Shown here: piece by piece, positions 16,396 through 27,650 of the stretch
Layout of the letters: each line of letters starts with the position of its first letter
Position numbering within the stretch: position 1 is the first letter of the stretch
NCBI RefSeq assembly: GCF_006782915.1
Contig: NZ_VCNP01000022.1
Coordinates: forward strand, 1-64,000
Reading direction: 5' to 3'
Source of the DNA: Streptomyces calvus
Lineage (GTDB): Bacteria > Actinomycetota > Actinomycetes > Streptomycetales > Streptomycetaceae
Length of the DNA stretch: 64,000 nucleotides
Notes under the pieces: model-generated
Database searches by the model: none
What the model saw: only the letters and a program-made list of their open reading frames with translations
Told to the model about the DNA's origin: nothing
Position numbers and translations under genes: made by a program

Positions 16396-17997
16396 TCAGA
16401 CGAGGTTGACGGAGCGGGCCGACGTCGCGCCGATCTCGTCGGCCAGCTCGGTCAGCACTCCAGCGGTGACCGTGTCGTCGACGGTCAGCACGGCGAGCGC
16501 CTCGCCGCCGACCGTGGCACGGGCGACCTGCATGCCGGCGATGTTGACGCCCGACTCGCCGAGGATGCGGCCCACGGTGCCGACGACACCCGGGCGGTCC
16601 TCGTAGCGCAGGACGACCATGTGGTCGGCGAGCGCGAGGTCCACGTCGTAGTCGCCGACGGCGACGATCTTCTGGACGTGCTTGGGGCCGGCCAGCGTGC
16701 CGGAGACGGAGATCTCCTCGCCGTCGGCGAGGGTGCCGCGCACGGTGACCACGTTGCGGTGGTCGGCCGACTCCGAGCTGGTGGTCAGCCGCACCTCGAC
16801 GCCGCGCTCCTGGGCGAACAGCGGGGCGTTGACGTAGGACACGGTCTCGTCGACGACGTCCTCGAAGACACCCTTGAGCGCGGACAGCTCCAGCACCTTC
16901 ACGTCGTGCTGGGTGATCTCGCCGTACACCTCGACGTCCAGGCGGACGGCGACCTCGCCGGCGAGCGCGGTGAAGATGCGGCCGAGGCGCTCGGCGAGCG
17001 GCAGGCCCGGCTTGACGTCCTCGGCGATGACACCGCCCTGCACGTTCACCGCGTCCGGGACCAGCTCACCGGCGAGCGCCAGGCGCACCGAGCGGGCGAC
17101 GGCGATACCGGCCTTCTCCTGCGCCTCGTCGGTGGAGGCGCCGAGGTGCGGGGTGCAGACGACCTGGTCGAACTCGAACAGCGGCGAGTCGGTGCAGGGC
17201 TCCTTGGCGTACACGTCCAGGCCCGCGCCGGCGACGCGGCCCTCCTTGAGCGCCGAGTACAGCGCCTCCTCGTCGACGATGCCGCCGCGCGCGGCGTTGA
17301 TGATGCGCACGCTCGGCTTGACCTTGCGCAGCGCCTCGTCGCCGATCAGGCCGAGGGTCTCGGGGGTCTTGGGCAGGTGGACGGTGATGAAGTCGGAGAC
17401 CTCGAGCAGCTCGTCCAGCGACAGCACCTTCACGCCCATCTGCGCGGCGCGCGCGGGCTGCACGTACGGGTCGTAGGCGACGACCTTCATGCCGAAGGCG
17501 GACATGCGCTGCGCGACGAGGGCGCCGATCCGCCCCAGACCCACGACACCGAGGGTCTTCTCGGCGAGCTCGACGCCCGTGTACTTGCTCCGCTTCCACT
17601 CGCCGTTCTTCAGCGCGGCGTTGGCCTGCGGGATGTTGCGCGCGGTGGCGACGATCAGACCACAGGCGAGCTCGGCGGCGGTGACGATGTTCGAGGTGGG
17701 GGCGTTGACGACCATCACGCCGGCCTTGGTGGCGGCGGAGACGTCGACGTTGTCGAGGCCGACGCCGGCCCGGGCGACGACCTTGAGCCTGTTCGCGGCG
17801 GCGATCGCCTCGGCGTCGACCTTGGTGGCCGAACGGATCAGGATCGCGTCCACATCGGCGATGGCCGGGAGCAGCTCCGCCCGGTCCGCGCCGTTGCAGT
17901 GACGGATCTCGAAGTCCGGACCGAGGGCGTCGACGGTGGCGGGCGACAGCTCTTCAGCGATGAGTACCGTAGCTTTTCGGCTGGGGTTCGAGCTCAC
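16396..17997 (-). CDS. serA: D-3-phosphoglycerate dehydrogenase
   Basis: The 533-residue NAD-dependent enzyme starts the phosphorylated serine pathway. It has a nucleotide-binding Rossmann motif (GVVGLGRIGALVAQR), RIINAARGGIVDE, the catalytic His in CTPHLGAST, then an intervening domain and a C-terminal ACT domain (LRYEDRPGVVGTVGRILGES), so serine feedback is likely. This is the long type found in actinobacteria. The start chosen is GTG 17997, which has GAGG 6 nt upstream; GTG 18009 is also in frame. It lies downstream of ilvC, separated by a strong terminator. Confidence 0.93.
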   Translation of the reverse strand: MSSNPSRKATVLIAEELSPATVDALGPDFEIRHCNGADRAELLPAIADVDAILIRSATKVDAEAIAAANRLKVVARAGVGLDNVDVSAATKAGVMVVNAPTSNIVTAAELACGLIVATARNIPQANAALKNGEWKRSKYTGVELAEKTLGVVGLGRIGALVAQRMSAFGMKVVAYDPYVQPARAAQMGVKVLSLDELLEVSDFITVHLPKTPETLGLIGDEALRKVKPSVRIINAARGGIVDEEALYSALKEGRVAGAGLDVYAKEPCTDSPLFEFDQVVCTPHLGASTDEAQEKAGIAVARSVRLALAGELVPDAVNVQGGVIAEDVKPGLPLAERLGRIFTALAGEVAVRLDVEVYGEITQHDVKVLELSALKGVFEDVVDETVSYVNAPLFAQERGVEVRLTTSSESADHRNVVTVRGTLADGEEISVSGTLAGPKHVQKIVAVGDYDVDLALADHMVVLRYEDRPGVVGTVGRILGESGVNIAGMQVARATVGGEALAVLTVDDTVTAGVLTELADEIGATSARSVNLV

Positions 17998-18112
17998 GTG
18001 AGTCCTCACAAGTCCAATGCGGACGGCCGTCCCGACGGCCGCAGGCGGTGAAGAAGTGCTAGCCGCGTGGAAGACGCACGACGCTGTGGGCCTGACGCGT
18101 ATGTAGTGCAGC

Positions 18113-18118
18113 AGTGTA
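18113..18118 (-). promoter_or_regulatory. Candidate -10 box for serA
   Basis: TACACT on the minus strand fits TANNNT and lies about 115 nt upstream of the serA start. No convincing -35 was found. The 265-nt gap between ilvC and serA otherwise holds only the ilvC terminator. Confidence 0.25.
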
Positions 18119-18217
18119 GTGGCGCCGAGGGCGTCGTCTTACGCCGCTTTGGAAGGATCACCCGTCCGTGGCAGGACGGGATGGACAACGCCGTACCACC
18201 GACGTTACCCCGGGTTC

Positions 18218-18256
18218 GGCCGAGGGGCCGGAGCAGTCCGCTCCGGCCCCTCGGCC
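18218..18256 (-). terminator. ilvC terminator
   Basis: A perfect 16-bp stem (GGCCGAGGGGCCGGAG and its complement) with a 7-nt loop begins 6 nt beyond the ilvC stop codon. It ends the ilvBNC transcript. Confidence 0.8.
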
Positions 18257-18262
18257 CGAGGC

Positions 18263-19372
<1,110 letters not shown>

Positions 19373-19422
19373 TCAGGTCGTGTGCCGACCGGATCCGGTC
19401 GCGCACCGACCGGATCGGCGTC

Positions 19423-19947
19423 TTACGCCGACCGGTCCAGGGCGCGCAGCGAGCGATCCGTGATCGAGCGGGCACCGCGTCCGATCGCGATCGTGCCGGA
19501 CTGGACGAGTTCCTTGATGCCGAACGGCTCCAGCATCTTGAGCATCGCGGACAGCTTGTCGCTGCTGCCGGTGGCCTCGATGGTCACGGCCTCCGGCGAG
19601 ACGTCCACGGTCTTGGCGCGGAACAGCTGGACGATCTCGACGATCTGGGAGCGCGTCTCGTTGTCGGCGCGCACTTTCACCAGAACGAGTTCGCGCTGGA
19701 CCGCCTGCCCGGGTTCGAGTTCGACGATCTTCAGCACGTTGACGAGCTTGTTGAGCTGCTTGGTGACCTGCTCCAGCGGGAACTCCTCGACGCTCACCAC
19801 GATGGTGATGCGGGAGATGTCGGGGTGCTCGGTGACGCCGACGGCGAGCGAGTCGATGTTGAAGCCGCGACGGGAGAACAGGGCGGCGATCCTGGCGAGG
19901 ATGCCGGGGGTGTTCTCCACCAGGACGGAGAGCGTGTGCTTGGACAT
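19423..19947 (-). CDS. ilvN: Acetolactate synthase small (regulatory) subunit
   Basis: The 174-residue product has an N-terminal ACT domain (LSVLVENTPGILARIAALFS, then RRGFNIDSLAVG) that binds valine and stimulates and feedback-regulates the large subunit. The C-terminal ALS_ss_C domain follows. It starts at ATG 19947, 21 nt after ilvB. Length is normal for actinobacteria. Confidence 0.96.
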   Translation of the reverse strand: MSKHTLSVLVENTPGILARIAALFSRRGFNIDSLAVGVTEHPDISRITIVVSVEEFPLEQVTKQLNKLVNVLKIVELEPGQAVQRELVLVKVRADNETRSQIVEIVQLFRAKTVDVSPEAVTIEATGSSDKLSAMLKMLEPFGIKELVQSGTIAIGRGARSITDRSLRALDRSA

Positions 19948-19968
19948 GATCTCTTCGGTCTCTCTCGC

Positions 19969-21819
19969 TCAGTCGTCTTCGTTGTCGCCGAAGTCGGGGC
20001 GGACGTCCCGGGCGGCCATGATCTCGTCGTTGGACGTGCCGGCGGCGACCATCGGCCACACCATCGCGTCCTCGTGGACGACGAAGTCCACGACGACCGG
20101 ACGGTCGTTGATCGAGTTCGCCTCCTCGATGACCTTGTCGAGGTCGGCGGGGTCCTCGCAGCGGATCGCGTAACAGCCCATCGCCTCGGACAGCTTCACG
20201 AAGTCGGGGACGCGGGTGCCCCGGGCGTCCGGGTTGACGTCGTCGGGCCCGGAGTGCAGCACCGTGTTGGAGTACCGCTGGTTGTAGAAGAGGGTCTGCC
20301 ACTGGCGGACCATCCCGAGGGCACCGTTGTTGATGACCGCGACCTTGATCGGGATGTTGTTCAGGGCGCAGGTGGTGAGTTCCTGGTTGGTCATCTGGAA
20401 GCAGCCGTCGCCGTCGATCGCCCAGACGGTGCGGTCGGGCGCGCCGGCCTTGGCGCCCATGGCGGCCGGGACGGCGTAGCCCATGGTTCCGGCGCCGCCG
20501 GAGTTCAGCCAGGTGGCGGGCTTGTCGTACTCGATGAAGTGCGCGGCCCACATCTGGTGCTGGCCGACGCCGGCCGTGAAGACCGTTCCCTCGGGCGCCA
20601 GTTGTCCGATGCGCTGGATGACCTGCTGCGGGGAGAGCGAGCCGTCCTCGGGCAGGTCGTAGCCGAGGGGGTAGGTCTCGCGCCAGCGGTTGAGGTCGTT
20701 CCACCAGGCGGTGTAGTCGCCGCGGTGGCCGTCGGCGTGCTCCTTTTGGACGGCCTGGATCAGGTCGGCGATGACCTCGCGGGCGTCACCGACGATCGGC
20801 ACGTCGGCGGCGCGGTTCTTGCCGATCTCGGCCGGGTCGATGTCGGCGTGGACGATCTTGGCGTACGGGGCGAAGCTGTCCAGCTTGCCGGTGACGCGGT
20901 CGTCGAAGCGGGCGCCGAGGGCGACGATCAGGTCGGCCTTCTGCAGCGCGGTGACGGCGGTGACCGCACCGTGCATGCCCGGCATTCCCACGTGCAGCGG
21001 GTGGCTGTCGGGGAACGCGCCGAGCGCCATCAGGGTGGTGGTGACGGGCGCTCCGGTGAGTTCGGCGAGGACCTTCAGCTCGGCGGTGGCGCCGGCCTTG
21101 AGGACGCCGCCGCCGACGTAGAGCACCGGCCGCTTGGCGGAGGTGATCAGCTTGGCCGCCTCGCGGATCTGCTTGGCGTGCGGCTTGGTGACCGGACGGT
21201 AGCCGGGCAGGTCCATGACCGGCGGCCAGGAGAAGGTGGTCTTCTTCTGCAGGATGTCCTTGGGGATGTCGACCAGGACCGGGCCCGGGCGGCCGGTGGA
21301 GGCGATGTGGAACGCCTGCGCGATCATCCGCGGGATGTCCTCGGCCTTGGTGACGAGGAAGCTGTGCTTGGTGATCGGCATGGTGATGCCGACGATGTCC
21401 GCCTCCTGGAAGGCGTCCGTGCCGATCGAGGAGGACACCACCTGGCCGGTGATCGCGACCAGCGGCACCGAGTCCATGTGCGCGTCGGCGATCGGCGTGA
21501 CCAGGTTGGTCGCGCCGGGTCCCGAGGTCGCCATGCAGACACCCACCTTGCCGGTGGCCTGCGCGTAGCCGGTCGCCGCGTGGCCGGCGCCCTGTTCGTG
21601 CCGGACCAGGACGTGGCGCACCTTGCTGGAGTCCATCAGCGGGTCGTACGCCGGAAGGATCGTGCCGCCGGGAATGCCGAATACCGTGTCGGCGCCGACC
21701 TCCTCGAGAGAGCGAATGAGGGACTGCGCACCCGTGACGTGCTCGATGGGGGTGGACTGCTGTCCTCCGGATCGGGGCCGCGGCTGCGGGTGATGGGCCC
21801 CGGTGGCCTGCTCGGTCAT
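19969..21819 (-). CDS. ilvB: Acetolactate synthase large (catalytic) subunit
   Basis: The 616-residue ThDP- and FAD-dependent enzyme makes acetolactate and acetohydroxybutyrate for Val/Leu and Ile synthesis. The activating Glu lies in [16 protein letters not shown]. The ThDP motif begins [16 protein letters not shown] and ends in an asparagine pair (VAVINN). The start chosen is ATG 21819 ([20 protein letters not shown]). The frame stays open through the upstream leader region, but that segment contains the attenuator and leader peptide and is not coding for IlvB. It is first of ilvBNC. Confidence 0.96.
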   Translation of the reverse strand: MTEQATGAHHPQPRPRSGGQQSTPIEHVTGAQSLIRSLEEVGADTVFGIPGGTILPAYDPLMDSSKVRHVLVRHEQGAGHAATGYAQATGKVGVCMATSGPGATNLVTPIADAHMDSVPLVAITGQVVSSSIGTDAFQEADIVGITMPITKHSFLVTKAEDIPRMIAQAFHIASTGRPGPVLVDIPKDILQKKTTFSWPPVMDLPGYRPVTKPHAKQIREAAKLITSAKRPVLYVGGGVLKAGATAELKVLAELTGAPVTTTLMALGAFPDSHPLHVGMPGMHGAVTAVTALQKADLIVALGARFDDRVTGKLDSFAPYAKIVHADIDPAEIGKNRAADVPIVGDAREVIADLIQAVQKEHADGHRGDYTAWWNDLNRWRETYPLGYDLPEDGSLSPQQVIQRIGQLAPEGTVFTAGVGQHQMWAAHFIEYDKPATWLNSGGAGTMGYAVPAAMGAKAGAPDRTVWAIDGDGCFQMTNQELTTCALNNIPIKVAVINNGALGMVRQWQTLFYNQRYSNTVLHSGPDDVNPDARGTRVPDFVKLSEAMGCYAIRCEDPADLDKVIEEANSINDRPVVVDFVVHEDAMVWPMVAAGTSNDEIMAARDVRPDFGDNEDD

Positions 21820-21898
21820 CGGCTTCTCTTCTCGATGCTGAGGGTTTTTGCGAGGTTTGTGCGGGTTACGCGTGCTGCTCGGCAGGTGCCTGTGCAAC

Positions 21899-21932
21899 AA
21901 AAAACCCCTCGTGCCGTAAGGCAAGCGAGGGG
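21899..21932 (-). terminator. ilvBNC attenuator terminator
   Basis: A stem CCCCTCG/CGAGGGG with an inner TGCC/GGCA stem is followed by six T residues on the minus strand. It lies between the leader peptide stop codon and the ilvB start. Read-through would depend on ribosome position on the leader ORF. Confidence 0.85.
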
Positions 21933-21974
21933 AGCGCGCCGGGGGGTGGGTCGCTGAGCGATCGGGGCTCAGCG

Positions 21975-22016
21975 TCAGCCGACGCGCTGTCCAAGTACGA
22001 GAATTCGGGTGCGCAT
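21975..22016 (-). CDS. ilvB leader peptide ([13 protein letters not shown])
   Basis: This 13-codon ORF begins at ATG 22016 behind a purine-rich GGGGGGAGGG site. It contains Ile-Leu-Val-Leu, the three regulatory amino acids of branched-chain attenuators, plus a later Val. Streptomyces ilvB leaders of this form are known. It is followed by hairpins and the intrinsic terminator before ilvB, so transcription should rise when charged Ile, Leu or Val tRNA is scarce. Confidence 0.85.
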   Translation of the reverse strand: MRTRILVLGQRVG

Positions 22017-22049
22017 GGCACTGACCCTCCCCCCGGCGCGCACCCAGTG

Positions 22050-25043
22050 TCAAGTGGGTGGGACGGGAGTCTCATTATGTGAGCGCAGTGCCGTGCCGCT
22101 CTTGAGCACGGCCGTCACCCCGCCGGAGTACACCCCCGGGCCTCCGCCCACGAACACCGGTTCGGCCGGGCCGTGCGGCAGCGGGACACTCCCCGCGGCC
22201 AGGGCTCTGCGCAGCCGGTACTCGTCGAGCGGTCCGGAGAAGGCCGGGCCCTGCCCGTGCGTACAGCCCATCGCGCGCAGGGCGACGACCTGCTCGGGCA
22301 GGTCCACGCCGTCGGCCACGGACTGCATGCCGAGGTCGGCGGCGATGCGCAGCAGCCCGCTGGTGATCTTGTGCAGCCGCGCGGACTCCACGACGCCGTC
22401 GACCAGGCTGCGGTCGAGCTTCAGTATGTCCACGGGGAGCCGTCGAAGGGCCGTGATGGTGGCGAGTCCGGCGCCGAAGCCGTCGAGGGCGATGCGGACG
22501 CCGACCCGCTTGAGCGCGTTCAGCCGGCGCTCCAGCTCGTCGAGGGGGATCCGGGGGTCGGTGTCGGCCAGCTCGACGACCAGCGAGCCGGACGGCAGCC
22601 CGTGCCGGGTCAGCAGGGCCTCGATCGAGCCGGGCGGCAGCGACCGGTCCAGCAGCCGACGTGCGCTGAGCCGGACGGCGACGGGTACGGGCAGGCCGGT
22701 CGCGTGCCGTTCGGCGGCCTGTTCCACGGCCTCCTCCAGCACCCAGCGGGCCAGCTCGCCGGTCTTCTCGCCGCCCTCGGCGACCCGCAGGAACTCCTCG
22801 GGCGTGAAGAACACCCCCTGGGAGGAGCGCCAGCGCGCCATGGCGCAGACCGACGTGATCCGGCCGTCCGCCAGCGCCACCACCGGCTGGTGCAGCAGCG
22901 CGAACTCGCCGTGGTGCAGTGCGGCGCGCAGCCGGGTGGCCAGCTCCGCCCTGCGGACGACGTCCTGCTGCATCTGTGGCTTGTACAGCTCCACGCGGCC
23001 CTTGCCGCCCGCCTTGGCCCGGTACATGGCGAGGTCGGCGTTGCGCAGCAACTCGCCCGCTCCGAGGCCGGGTTCGGCGAAGGCGACGCCGATGGAGGCG
23101 TTGACGCGGACATCGTTGCCGTCGATGGAGTACGGCTGGGACAGCGTGACTCTGAGGCGGTCGGCCAGCTCCAGGATGTGCCGCTCCCGGGCGTCCCGGT
23201 CGCGTACGCCGTCACCGACGATCAGGGCCGCGAACTCGTCGCCGCCCAGCCGCGAGGCGGTGTCGCCCTTGCGGACGGCGTCCTGGAGTCTGCGGGCGGC
23301 CTGGACGAGCAGTTCGTCGCCTGCCTGGTGTCCGATGGTGTCGTTGACGCCCTTGAAGCCGTCGAGGTCGATGAAGAGCACGGCCGTGCCCCGCAGGGCG
23401 GCTGTCCGGTCCGAGGCGCGGCGCCCGGACAGGGCCTGCTGGACGCGCCGGGTGAACAGGGCGCGGTTGGGCAGGTCGGTGAGCGGGTCGTGCTCGGCGT
23501 TGTGCTGGAGCTGTGCCTGGAGGCGCACCCGCTCGGTCACGTCACGGCTGTTGAAGATGAGGCCGCCGTGGTGCCGGTTGACGGTCGACTCGACGTTCAG
23601 CCAGCCGCCGTCGCCGGAGCGGAAACGGCACTCGATGCGGGTGGTGGGCTCCTCGACGGGGTTGGCGGCGAGGAAGCGGCGCACCTCGTGCACGACGCAG
23701 CCCAGGTCCTCCGGGTGGATCAGGCCGGCCAGTTCGGTGCCCACGAGTTCCTCCGCGGGACGGCCGTACACGCCGGCGGCGGCCGGTGAGACGTAGCGGA
23801 GGATGCCGCTGGGCGCGGCGATCATGATGACGTCGCTGGAGCCCTGCACCAGGGAGCGGAAGTGGTTCTCCTTCTGCGCCAGTTCCTGGGTGAGGGTGAT
23901 GTTGTCGAGCAGCATGATGCCCTGGCGCACGACGAGGGCGAGCACCACGGTCCCGCCGGTGAGCAGCACCACGCGGTCGACGCTGCGCCCGTTGAGCACG
24001 TTGTACAGGATGCCCAGGGTGCAGACGGCCGCGGCGAGGTACGGCGTGAGCGCGGCCAGGGAGCCGGCGATGGGCCGGGAGGCCGGATACCGGCTGTGCT
24101 CCTCGCCGGCTGCGGGCGGGTGGGGGTGGCTCGGGCCGCCGCGGCGTCCGGGCAGGTGCTCGCGCACCACGCGGGTCTGCCCCTCCCGCTCGGGCCGGCC
24201 GCCGCGCGGCGCGGTCCAGGGGGCGTAGGCCAGGAGCAGCGAGCCGGCGAACCAGCCCGCGTCCAGCAGTTGCCCGGAGCGGTAGCCGTCGCGCAGCAGC
24301 GGGGAGGTGAACAGGGCGTCGCACATGACGGTCAGCGCGAGCGCGCCGATCGCGGTGTTGACCGCGGACCGGTTCACCGCCGAACGCCGGAAGTGCAGCG
24401 CGAGCACCATGCTCACCAGCGCGATGTCGAGCAGCGGGTACGCCAGTGACAGCGCGGTGTGCGCGACGCCCGGGCCCTCGGCGTGCGCGGCCTGGGCGAG
24501 CGCCAGACTCCAGGCGAGGGTGAGCAGGGAGCCGCCGATCAGCCAGGCGTCCAGGGCGAGACAGACCCAGCCGGCCTTGGTCACGGGCCGTTTGGCGAGC
24601 ACCAGCAGTCCCACGATGGCGGGCGGCGCGAAGCACAGGAAGAACAGGTCGGCGTAGCTGGGAGTGGGCACCGGGAGTCCGAGGACGACCTCGTACCACC
24701 CCCAGACCAGGTTGCCCAGGGACGCCATGGCCGAGGAGAGGCCGAACATCAGCCAGGCGGGCCGGAACCGGGTGTACGGGCTGCGGGCGTAGATCCAGCA
24801 GGAGACGGCGGCGGCCGCGGCGGCCGCGCTCAGGCCGAAGTCGCCCATGATCAGCGCGACTTGCCTCGATCCCCAGCCGAACGCTGCGCCGACGGCGTAG
24901 GCCGCGCAGACGAGGGCCAGGACGAGTTGCGCGACGGGGCCGGGCCGGCGCTCGGTGGCCGGCTCAGTGGGAGGGAGCGTGCGTGGAGCGGACTGTGCCC
25001 GCACCGCTCCCTCCAGCGTGGGCGTGCGGGTGGGCGCGCTCAC
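22050..25043 (-). CDS. Membrane GGDEF-EAL protein, probable diguanylate cyclase with degenerate EAL domain
   Basis: The 997-residue product starts at GTG 25043. An N-terminal block of about eight to ten membrane helices is followed by a PAS domain ([17 protein letters not shown]). A GGDEF domain with the intact signature [11 protein letters not shown] and metal-site [12 protein letters not shown] comes next. The C-terminal EAL domain is altered: the EAL motif position reads SVCAMARW, and the usual DDFGTGYSSL reads [10 protein letters not shown]. Loss of these metal and catalytic residues predicts no phosphodiesterase activity, so it should make cyclic di-GMP. It may be the orthologue of the streptomycete cyclase CdgC, by position and architecture from memory. 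A small His/Arg-rich ORF overlaps its start by 4 nt. Confidence 0.85.
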   Translation of the reverse strand: MSAPTRTPTLEGAVRAQSAPRTLPPTEPATERRPGPVAQLVLALVCAAYAVGAAFGWGSRQVALIMGDFGLSAAAAAAAVSCWIYARSPYTRFRPAWLMFGLSSAMASLGNLVWGWYEVVLGLPVPTPSYADLFFLCFAPPAIVGLLVLAKRPVTKAGWVCLALDAWLIGGSLLTLAWSLALAQAAHAEGPGVAHTALSLAYPLLDIALVSMVLALHFRRSAVNRSAVNTAIGALALTVMCDALFTSPLLRDGYRSGQLLDAGWFAGSLLLAYAPWTAPRGGRPEREGQTRVVREHLPGRRGGPSHPHPPAAGEEHSRYPASRPIAGSLAALTPYLAAAVCTLGILYNVLNGRSVDRVVLLTGGTVVLALVVRQGIMLLDNITLTQELAQKENHFRSLVQGSSDVIMIAAPSGILRYVSPAAAGVYGRPAEELVGTELAGLIHPEDLGCVVHEVRRFLAANPVEEPTTRIECRFRSGDGGWLNVESTVNRHHGGLIFNSRDVTERVRLQAQLQHNAEHDPLTDLPNRALFTRRVQQALSGRRASDRTAALRGTAVLFIDLDGFKGVNDTIGHQAGDELLVQAARRLQDAVRKGDTASRLGGDEFAALIVGDGVRDRDARERHILELADRLRVTLSQPYSIDGNDVRVNASIGVAFAEPGLGAGELLRNADLAMYRAKAGGKGRVELYKPQMQQDVVRRAELATRLRAALHHGEFALLHQPVVALADGRITSVCAMARWRSSQGVFFTPEEFLRVAEGGEKTGELARWVLEEAVEQAAERHATGLPVPVAVRLSARRLLDRSLPPGSIEALLTRHGLPSGSLVVELADTDPRIPLDELERRLNALKRVGVRIALDGFGAGLATITALRRLPVDILKLDRSLVDGVVESARLHKITSGLLRIAADLGMQSVADGVDLPEQVVALRAMGCTHGQGPAFSGPLDEYRLRRALAAGSVPLPHGPAEPVFVGGGPGVYSGGVTAVLKSGTALRSHNETPVPPT

Positions 25044-25270
25044 CGGTCGCTCCCGGGCCGTACCGCTCCGGGATCCCTCAGCCCCCGGTGCACCGGGTGG
25101 GCGTGCCGCCTGCGCCCGGCGGCCTGCCGGTGCCGGTGGCCGGACATGCCCGACCGGCCGTGGTGCCGCATGTGGTGGCCCCCGTGGTGGCCGCGGCTGC
25201 GCGCGGCCGAGCGCCAGGGTCGTCGCCGACGGTTCCGCCGCATCGGATCGCTCGTCCAGTGGCCGTGCAT
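25040..25270 (-). CDS. Small His/Arg-rich protein coupled to the GGDEF-EAL gene
   Basis: This 76-residue ORF starts at ATG 25270 (or GTG 25273) after GAGGGGGG and ends in TGA overlapping the GTG of the GGDEF-EAL gene (GTGA). The product has about 13 His and 20 Arg, with clusters such as GHHGGHHMRHHGR. Third positions are about 90% G or C, against about 68% for the competing frame that would extend the GGDEF-EAL protein upstream, so this frame is the better coding candidate. Metal or nucleic-acid binding is possible from composition. No family is recognised. Confidence 0.5.
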   Translation of the reverse strand: MHGHWTSDPMRRNRRRRPWRSAARSRGHHGGHHMRHHGRSGMSGHRHRQAAGRRRHAHPVHRGLRDPGAVRPGSDR

Positions 25271-25455
25271 CACCCGTCGCCCCCCTCACAGTCTCTGTGT
25301 CCATCCCTTGCGCCGGTGGTCAACGGCGCAGCCCCTGTCGGGACGATACACCAGTTCCGTCACTCAGGGACATAGGTTCTCTACGCTCCGTGACGATCAA
25401 CTGATATATGAGTACCCACCGCGCCCGGGGAGTAGCGGACGGTACTCGAAGCGGA

Positions 25456-26406
25456 CTAGTTGCTTTCCGCTCCCGTCACCAGGATCACGTTGCGAAGCTC
25501 CTCCTGGTTCACGAAACGGCGCAACTGGTCCACCAGCAAACGCTTCGCGCGCGGCAGGAAGGCGGACGTGGGGCCGCCGACGTGCGGGCTGATGAGCACG
25601 CCGGGCGCCCGCCACAAGGGGTGTTCCGCGGGCAGCGGCTCGGGATCGGTGACGTCGAGGGCCGCGCCGATGCGGCCGCTCTCCACCTCGGTGAGCAGGG
25701 CCTTGGTGTCGACGACGCCTCCGCGGGCCACGTTGACGAGCAGGGCGCCGTCCTTCATCCGGGCCAGGAACGCGGCGTCGACGAGGTGCCGGGTGGTCTC
25801 GGTGAGCGGGGTGGACAGGACGACGACGTCCGCCTCCGGCAGCAGGGCGGGCAGGTCGGTGAGCGGGTGCACGGGACCGCGCTCCGTGGTGCGCGCGGAG
25901 CGCGCGACGCGCGCCACCCGCGCGAGCTCGAACGGTACGAGCCGGTCCTCGATGGCCGCGCCGATCGATCCGTAGCCCACGATGAGGACGTTCTTGTCGG
26001 CGAGCGCCGGACGGAATCCGCCCTGCCACTCCCCCTTGTCCTGGGCCCGCACGAAGTCCGGGATGCCGCGCAGGGAGGACAGGATCAGGGTGAGGGTGAG
26101 TTCGGCGGTGCTGGCCTCGTGCACTCCGCGCGCGTTGCACAGCCGTACGCCGGGCGGCAGGTGGCGCAGGCCGGGCTCGACGTGGTCGGTGCCGGCCGAC
26201 AGGGTCTGCACGACCCGGACCGAACGCATCAGCGGCAGCGGCCGCACGCCGATCCCCGGCGGCTTCATGTACGGCACGACGTAGAAGGCGCAGTCGGCCG
26301 GGTCGGCGGGGAAGTCCTCCTCGCCGTCCCAGTGGCGGTAGCGCGGCCCCTCGGGGAGCCCTTCGATCTCGTCCGGCGGGATGGGCAGCCATACGTCAGC
26401 AGTCAT
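25456..26406 (-). CDS. D-isomer-specific 2-hydroxyacid dehydrogenase
   Basis: The 316-residue NAD(P)-dependent enzyme has the Rossmann motif VLIVGYGSIGAAIEDRL, LVNVARGGVVD, an Asp-containing ALDVTDPEPLP and a C-terminal ISPHVGGPT that carries the acid/base His. It reduces 2-keto acids or oxidises D-2-hydroxyacids; the substrate cannot be told from sequence. It starts at ATG 26406, with a 74-bp gap to the divergent aldo/keto reductase, so they share a promoter region. Confidence 0.88.
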   Translation of the reverse strand: MTADVWLPIPPDEIEGLPEGPRYRHWDGEEDFPADPADCAFYVVPYMKPPGIGVRPLPLMRSVRVVQTLSAGTDHVEPGLRHLPPGVRLCNARGVHEASTAELTLTLILSSLRGIPDFVRAQDKGEWQGGFRPALADKNVLIVGYGSIGAAIEDRLVPFELARVARVARSARTTERGPVHPLTDLPALLPEADVVVLSTPLTETTRHLVDAAFLARMKDGALLVNVARGGVVDTKALLTEVESGRIGAALDVTDPEPLPAEHPLWRAPGVLISPHVGGPTSAFLPRAKRLLVDQLRRFVNQEELRNVILVTGAESN

Positions 26407-26480
26407 GGTCGGGAGGCTAGTTCAGGCGCCCGGGACGGCAGAGGTTAGGTTGGGGGCCGGATAGGGAGGGTCACGAGCAG

Positions 26481-27479
26481 GTGGAGCGCAGGACGATCGG
26501 CGCGGGGGCGCTCGCGGTGGGGGCCGTCGGACTCGGGTGCATGCCGATGAGCTGGGGTTACAGCACGTCCCGGCAGCATGGCGAGAAGTCGCTCAGGGCG
26601 GTGCACCGGGCGCTGGATCTGGGCTCGACGCTGCTGGACACCGCCGACATGTACGGCCCGTTCACCAACGAGCTGCTGCTCGGGCGGGTGCTGAAGGAGC
26701 GGCGCCGTGACGCGTTCGTGTCCACGAAGGTCGGTCTGCTGGTGGGCGACCAGCACATCGTGGCCAACGGCCGTCCCGGCTATGTGCGCAGGGCCTGTGA
26801 CGCGTCGCTGCGCCGGCTGGGGACCGATGTCATCGACCTCTACCAGTTGCACCGCGCCGACCCGGAGGTCCCGGTCGAGGAGACGTGGGGCGCGATGGCG
26901 GAGCTCGTACGGGCGGGAAAGGTACGGGCGTTGGGGCTGTGCGCGGTGGGGGCGCGCTCGGCGCGGCGGCCGGGGGCGCGGCTGCACGACGCGACGGTGC
27001 GGCAGCTGGAGCGGGTGCAGCAGGTCTTCCCGGTGAGCGCGGTGGAGGCGGAGCTGTCGGTGTGGTCGCCGGAGGCGCTGGAGACACTGCTGCCGTGGTG
27101 CGAGCAGCGGGGGGTCGGTTTCCTGGCGGCGATGCCGCTGGGCAACGGTTTCCTGACCGGGACGCTGACGCCGGGCGTGGGCTTCGAGGCGGACGACCTG
27201 CGGGCCCGGCACCCGCGTTTCACGGCCGAGATGATGGCCGCGAACCAGCCGATCGTGGTCGGCCTGCGCCGTGTCGCCCGCCGGCACGGCGCGCACGTCA
27301 CGCCGGCCCAGGTGGCCCTGGCCTGGGTGCTGTCCCGGGGCCGCCAGGTGATCCCGGTGCCCGGGGCCAAGCGGGAGCGGTGGGTGGTGGAGAACGCGGC
27401 GGCGGCGGACCTGCGCCTGACGGACCGCGACCTCGCGGAGATCGGCGGACTGCCGGCCGCGCAGGGGTCGTGGGACTGA
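26481..27479 (+). CDS. Aldo/keto reductase
   Basis: The 332-residue NADPH-dependent oxidoreductase is a TIM barrel of the AKR superfamily. The tetrad is visible: Asp/Tyr in LLDTADMYGPFTNE, Lys in FVSTKVGL, His in DLYQLHRADPEVP. The cofactor site near VIPVPGAKR is also present. The start is GTG 26481 after GGGAGGG. The closest general group is the perakine-reductase or YajO-like AKRs that act on broad carbonyl substrates. Confidence 0.88.
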   Translation: MERRTIGAGALAVGAVGLGCMPMSWGYSTSRQHGEKSLRAVHRALDLGSTLLDTADMYGPFTNELLLGRVLKERRRDAFVSTKVGLLVGDQHIVANGRPGYVRRACDASLRRLGTDVIDLYQLHRADPEVPVEETWGAMAELVRAGKVRALGLCAVGARSARRPGARLHDATVRQLERVQQVFPVSAVEAELSVWSPEALETLLPWCEQRGVGFLAAMPLGNGFLTGTLTPGVGFEADDLRARHPRFTAEMMAANQPIVVGLRRVARRHGAHVTPAQVALAWVLSRGRQVIPVPGAKRERWVVENAAAADLRLTDRDLAEIGGLPAAQGSWD

Positions 27480-27650
27480 GCGGGAGCCACGGGACACGTG
27501 GTGTGCGGGCCGGGAGCGCGCCCGGGGGTACGGGGCCCGGCGTGCGGGGCGCGTGGGCGCGGGTCCGCACCGCCCGGGCCCGCACCGCCCGGGTGGGGAC
27601 CTCACGGGTGGGGACCTCACGGCGGTGGACGGGAAGACGCCCGGATCGCC

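Noticed and set aside
21820..22053. N-terminal extension of IlvB through the leader
   Set aside because: That interval holds the leader peptide and the intrinsic terminator, and family members start at MTEQ-like positions.
25044..25304. N-terminal extension of the GGDEF-EAL protein to ATG 25304
   Set aside because: Codon third-position bias is poor in that frame and better in the overlapping His/Arg-rich ORF; GTG 25043 has a GGGAG site.
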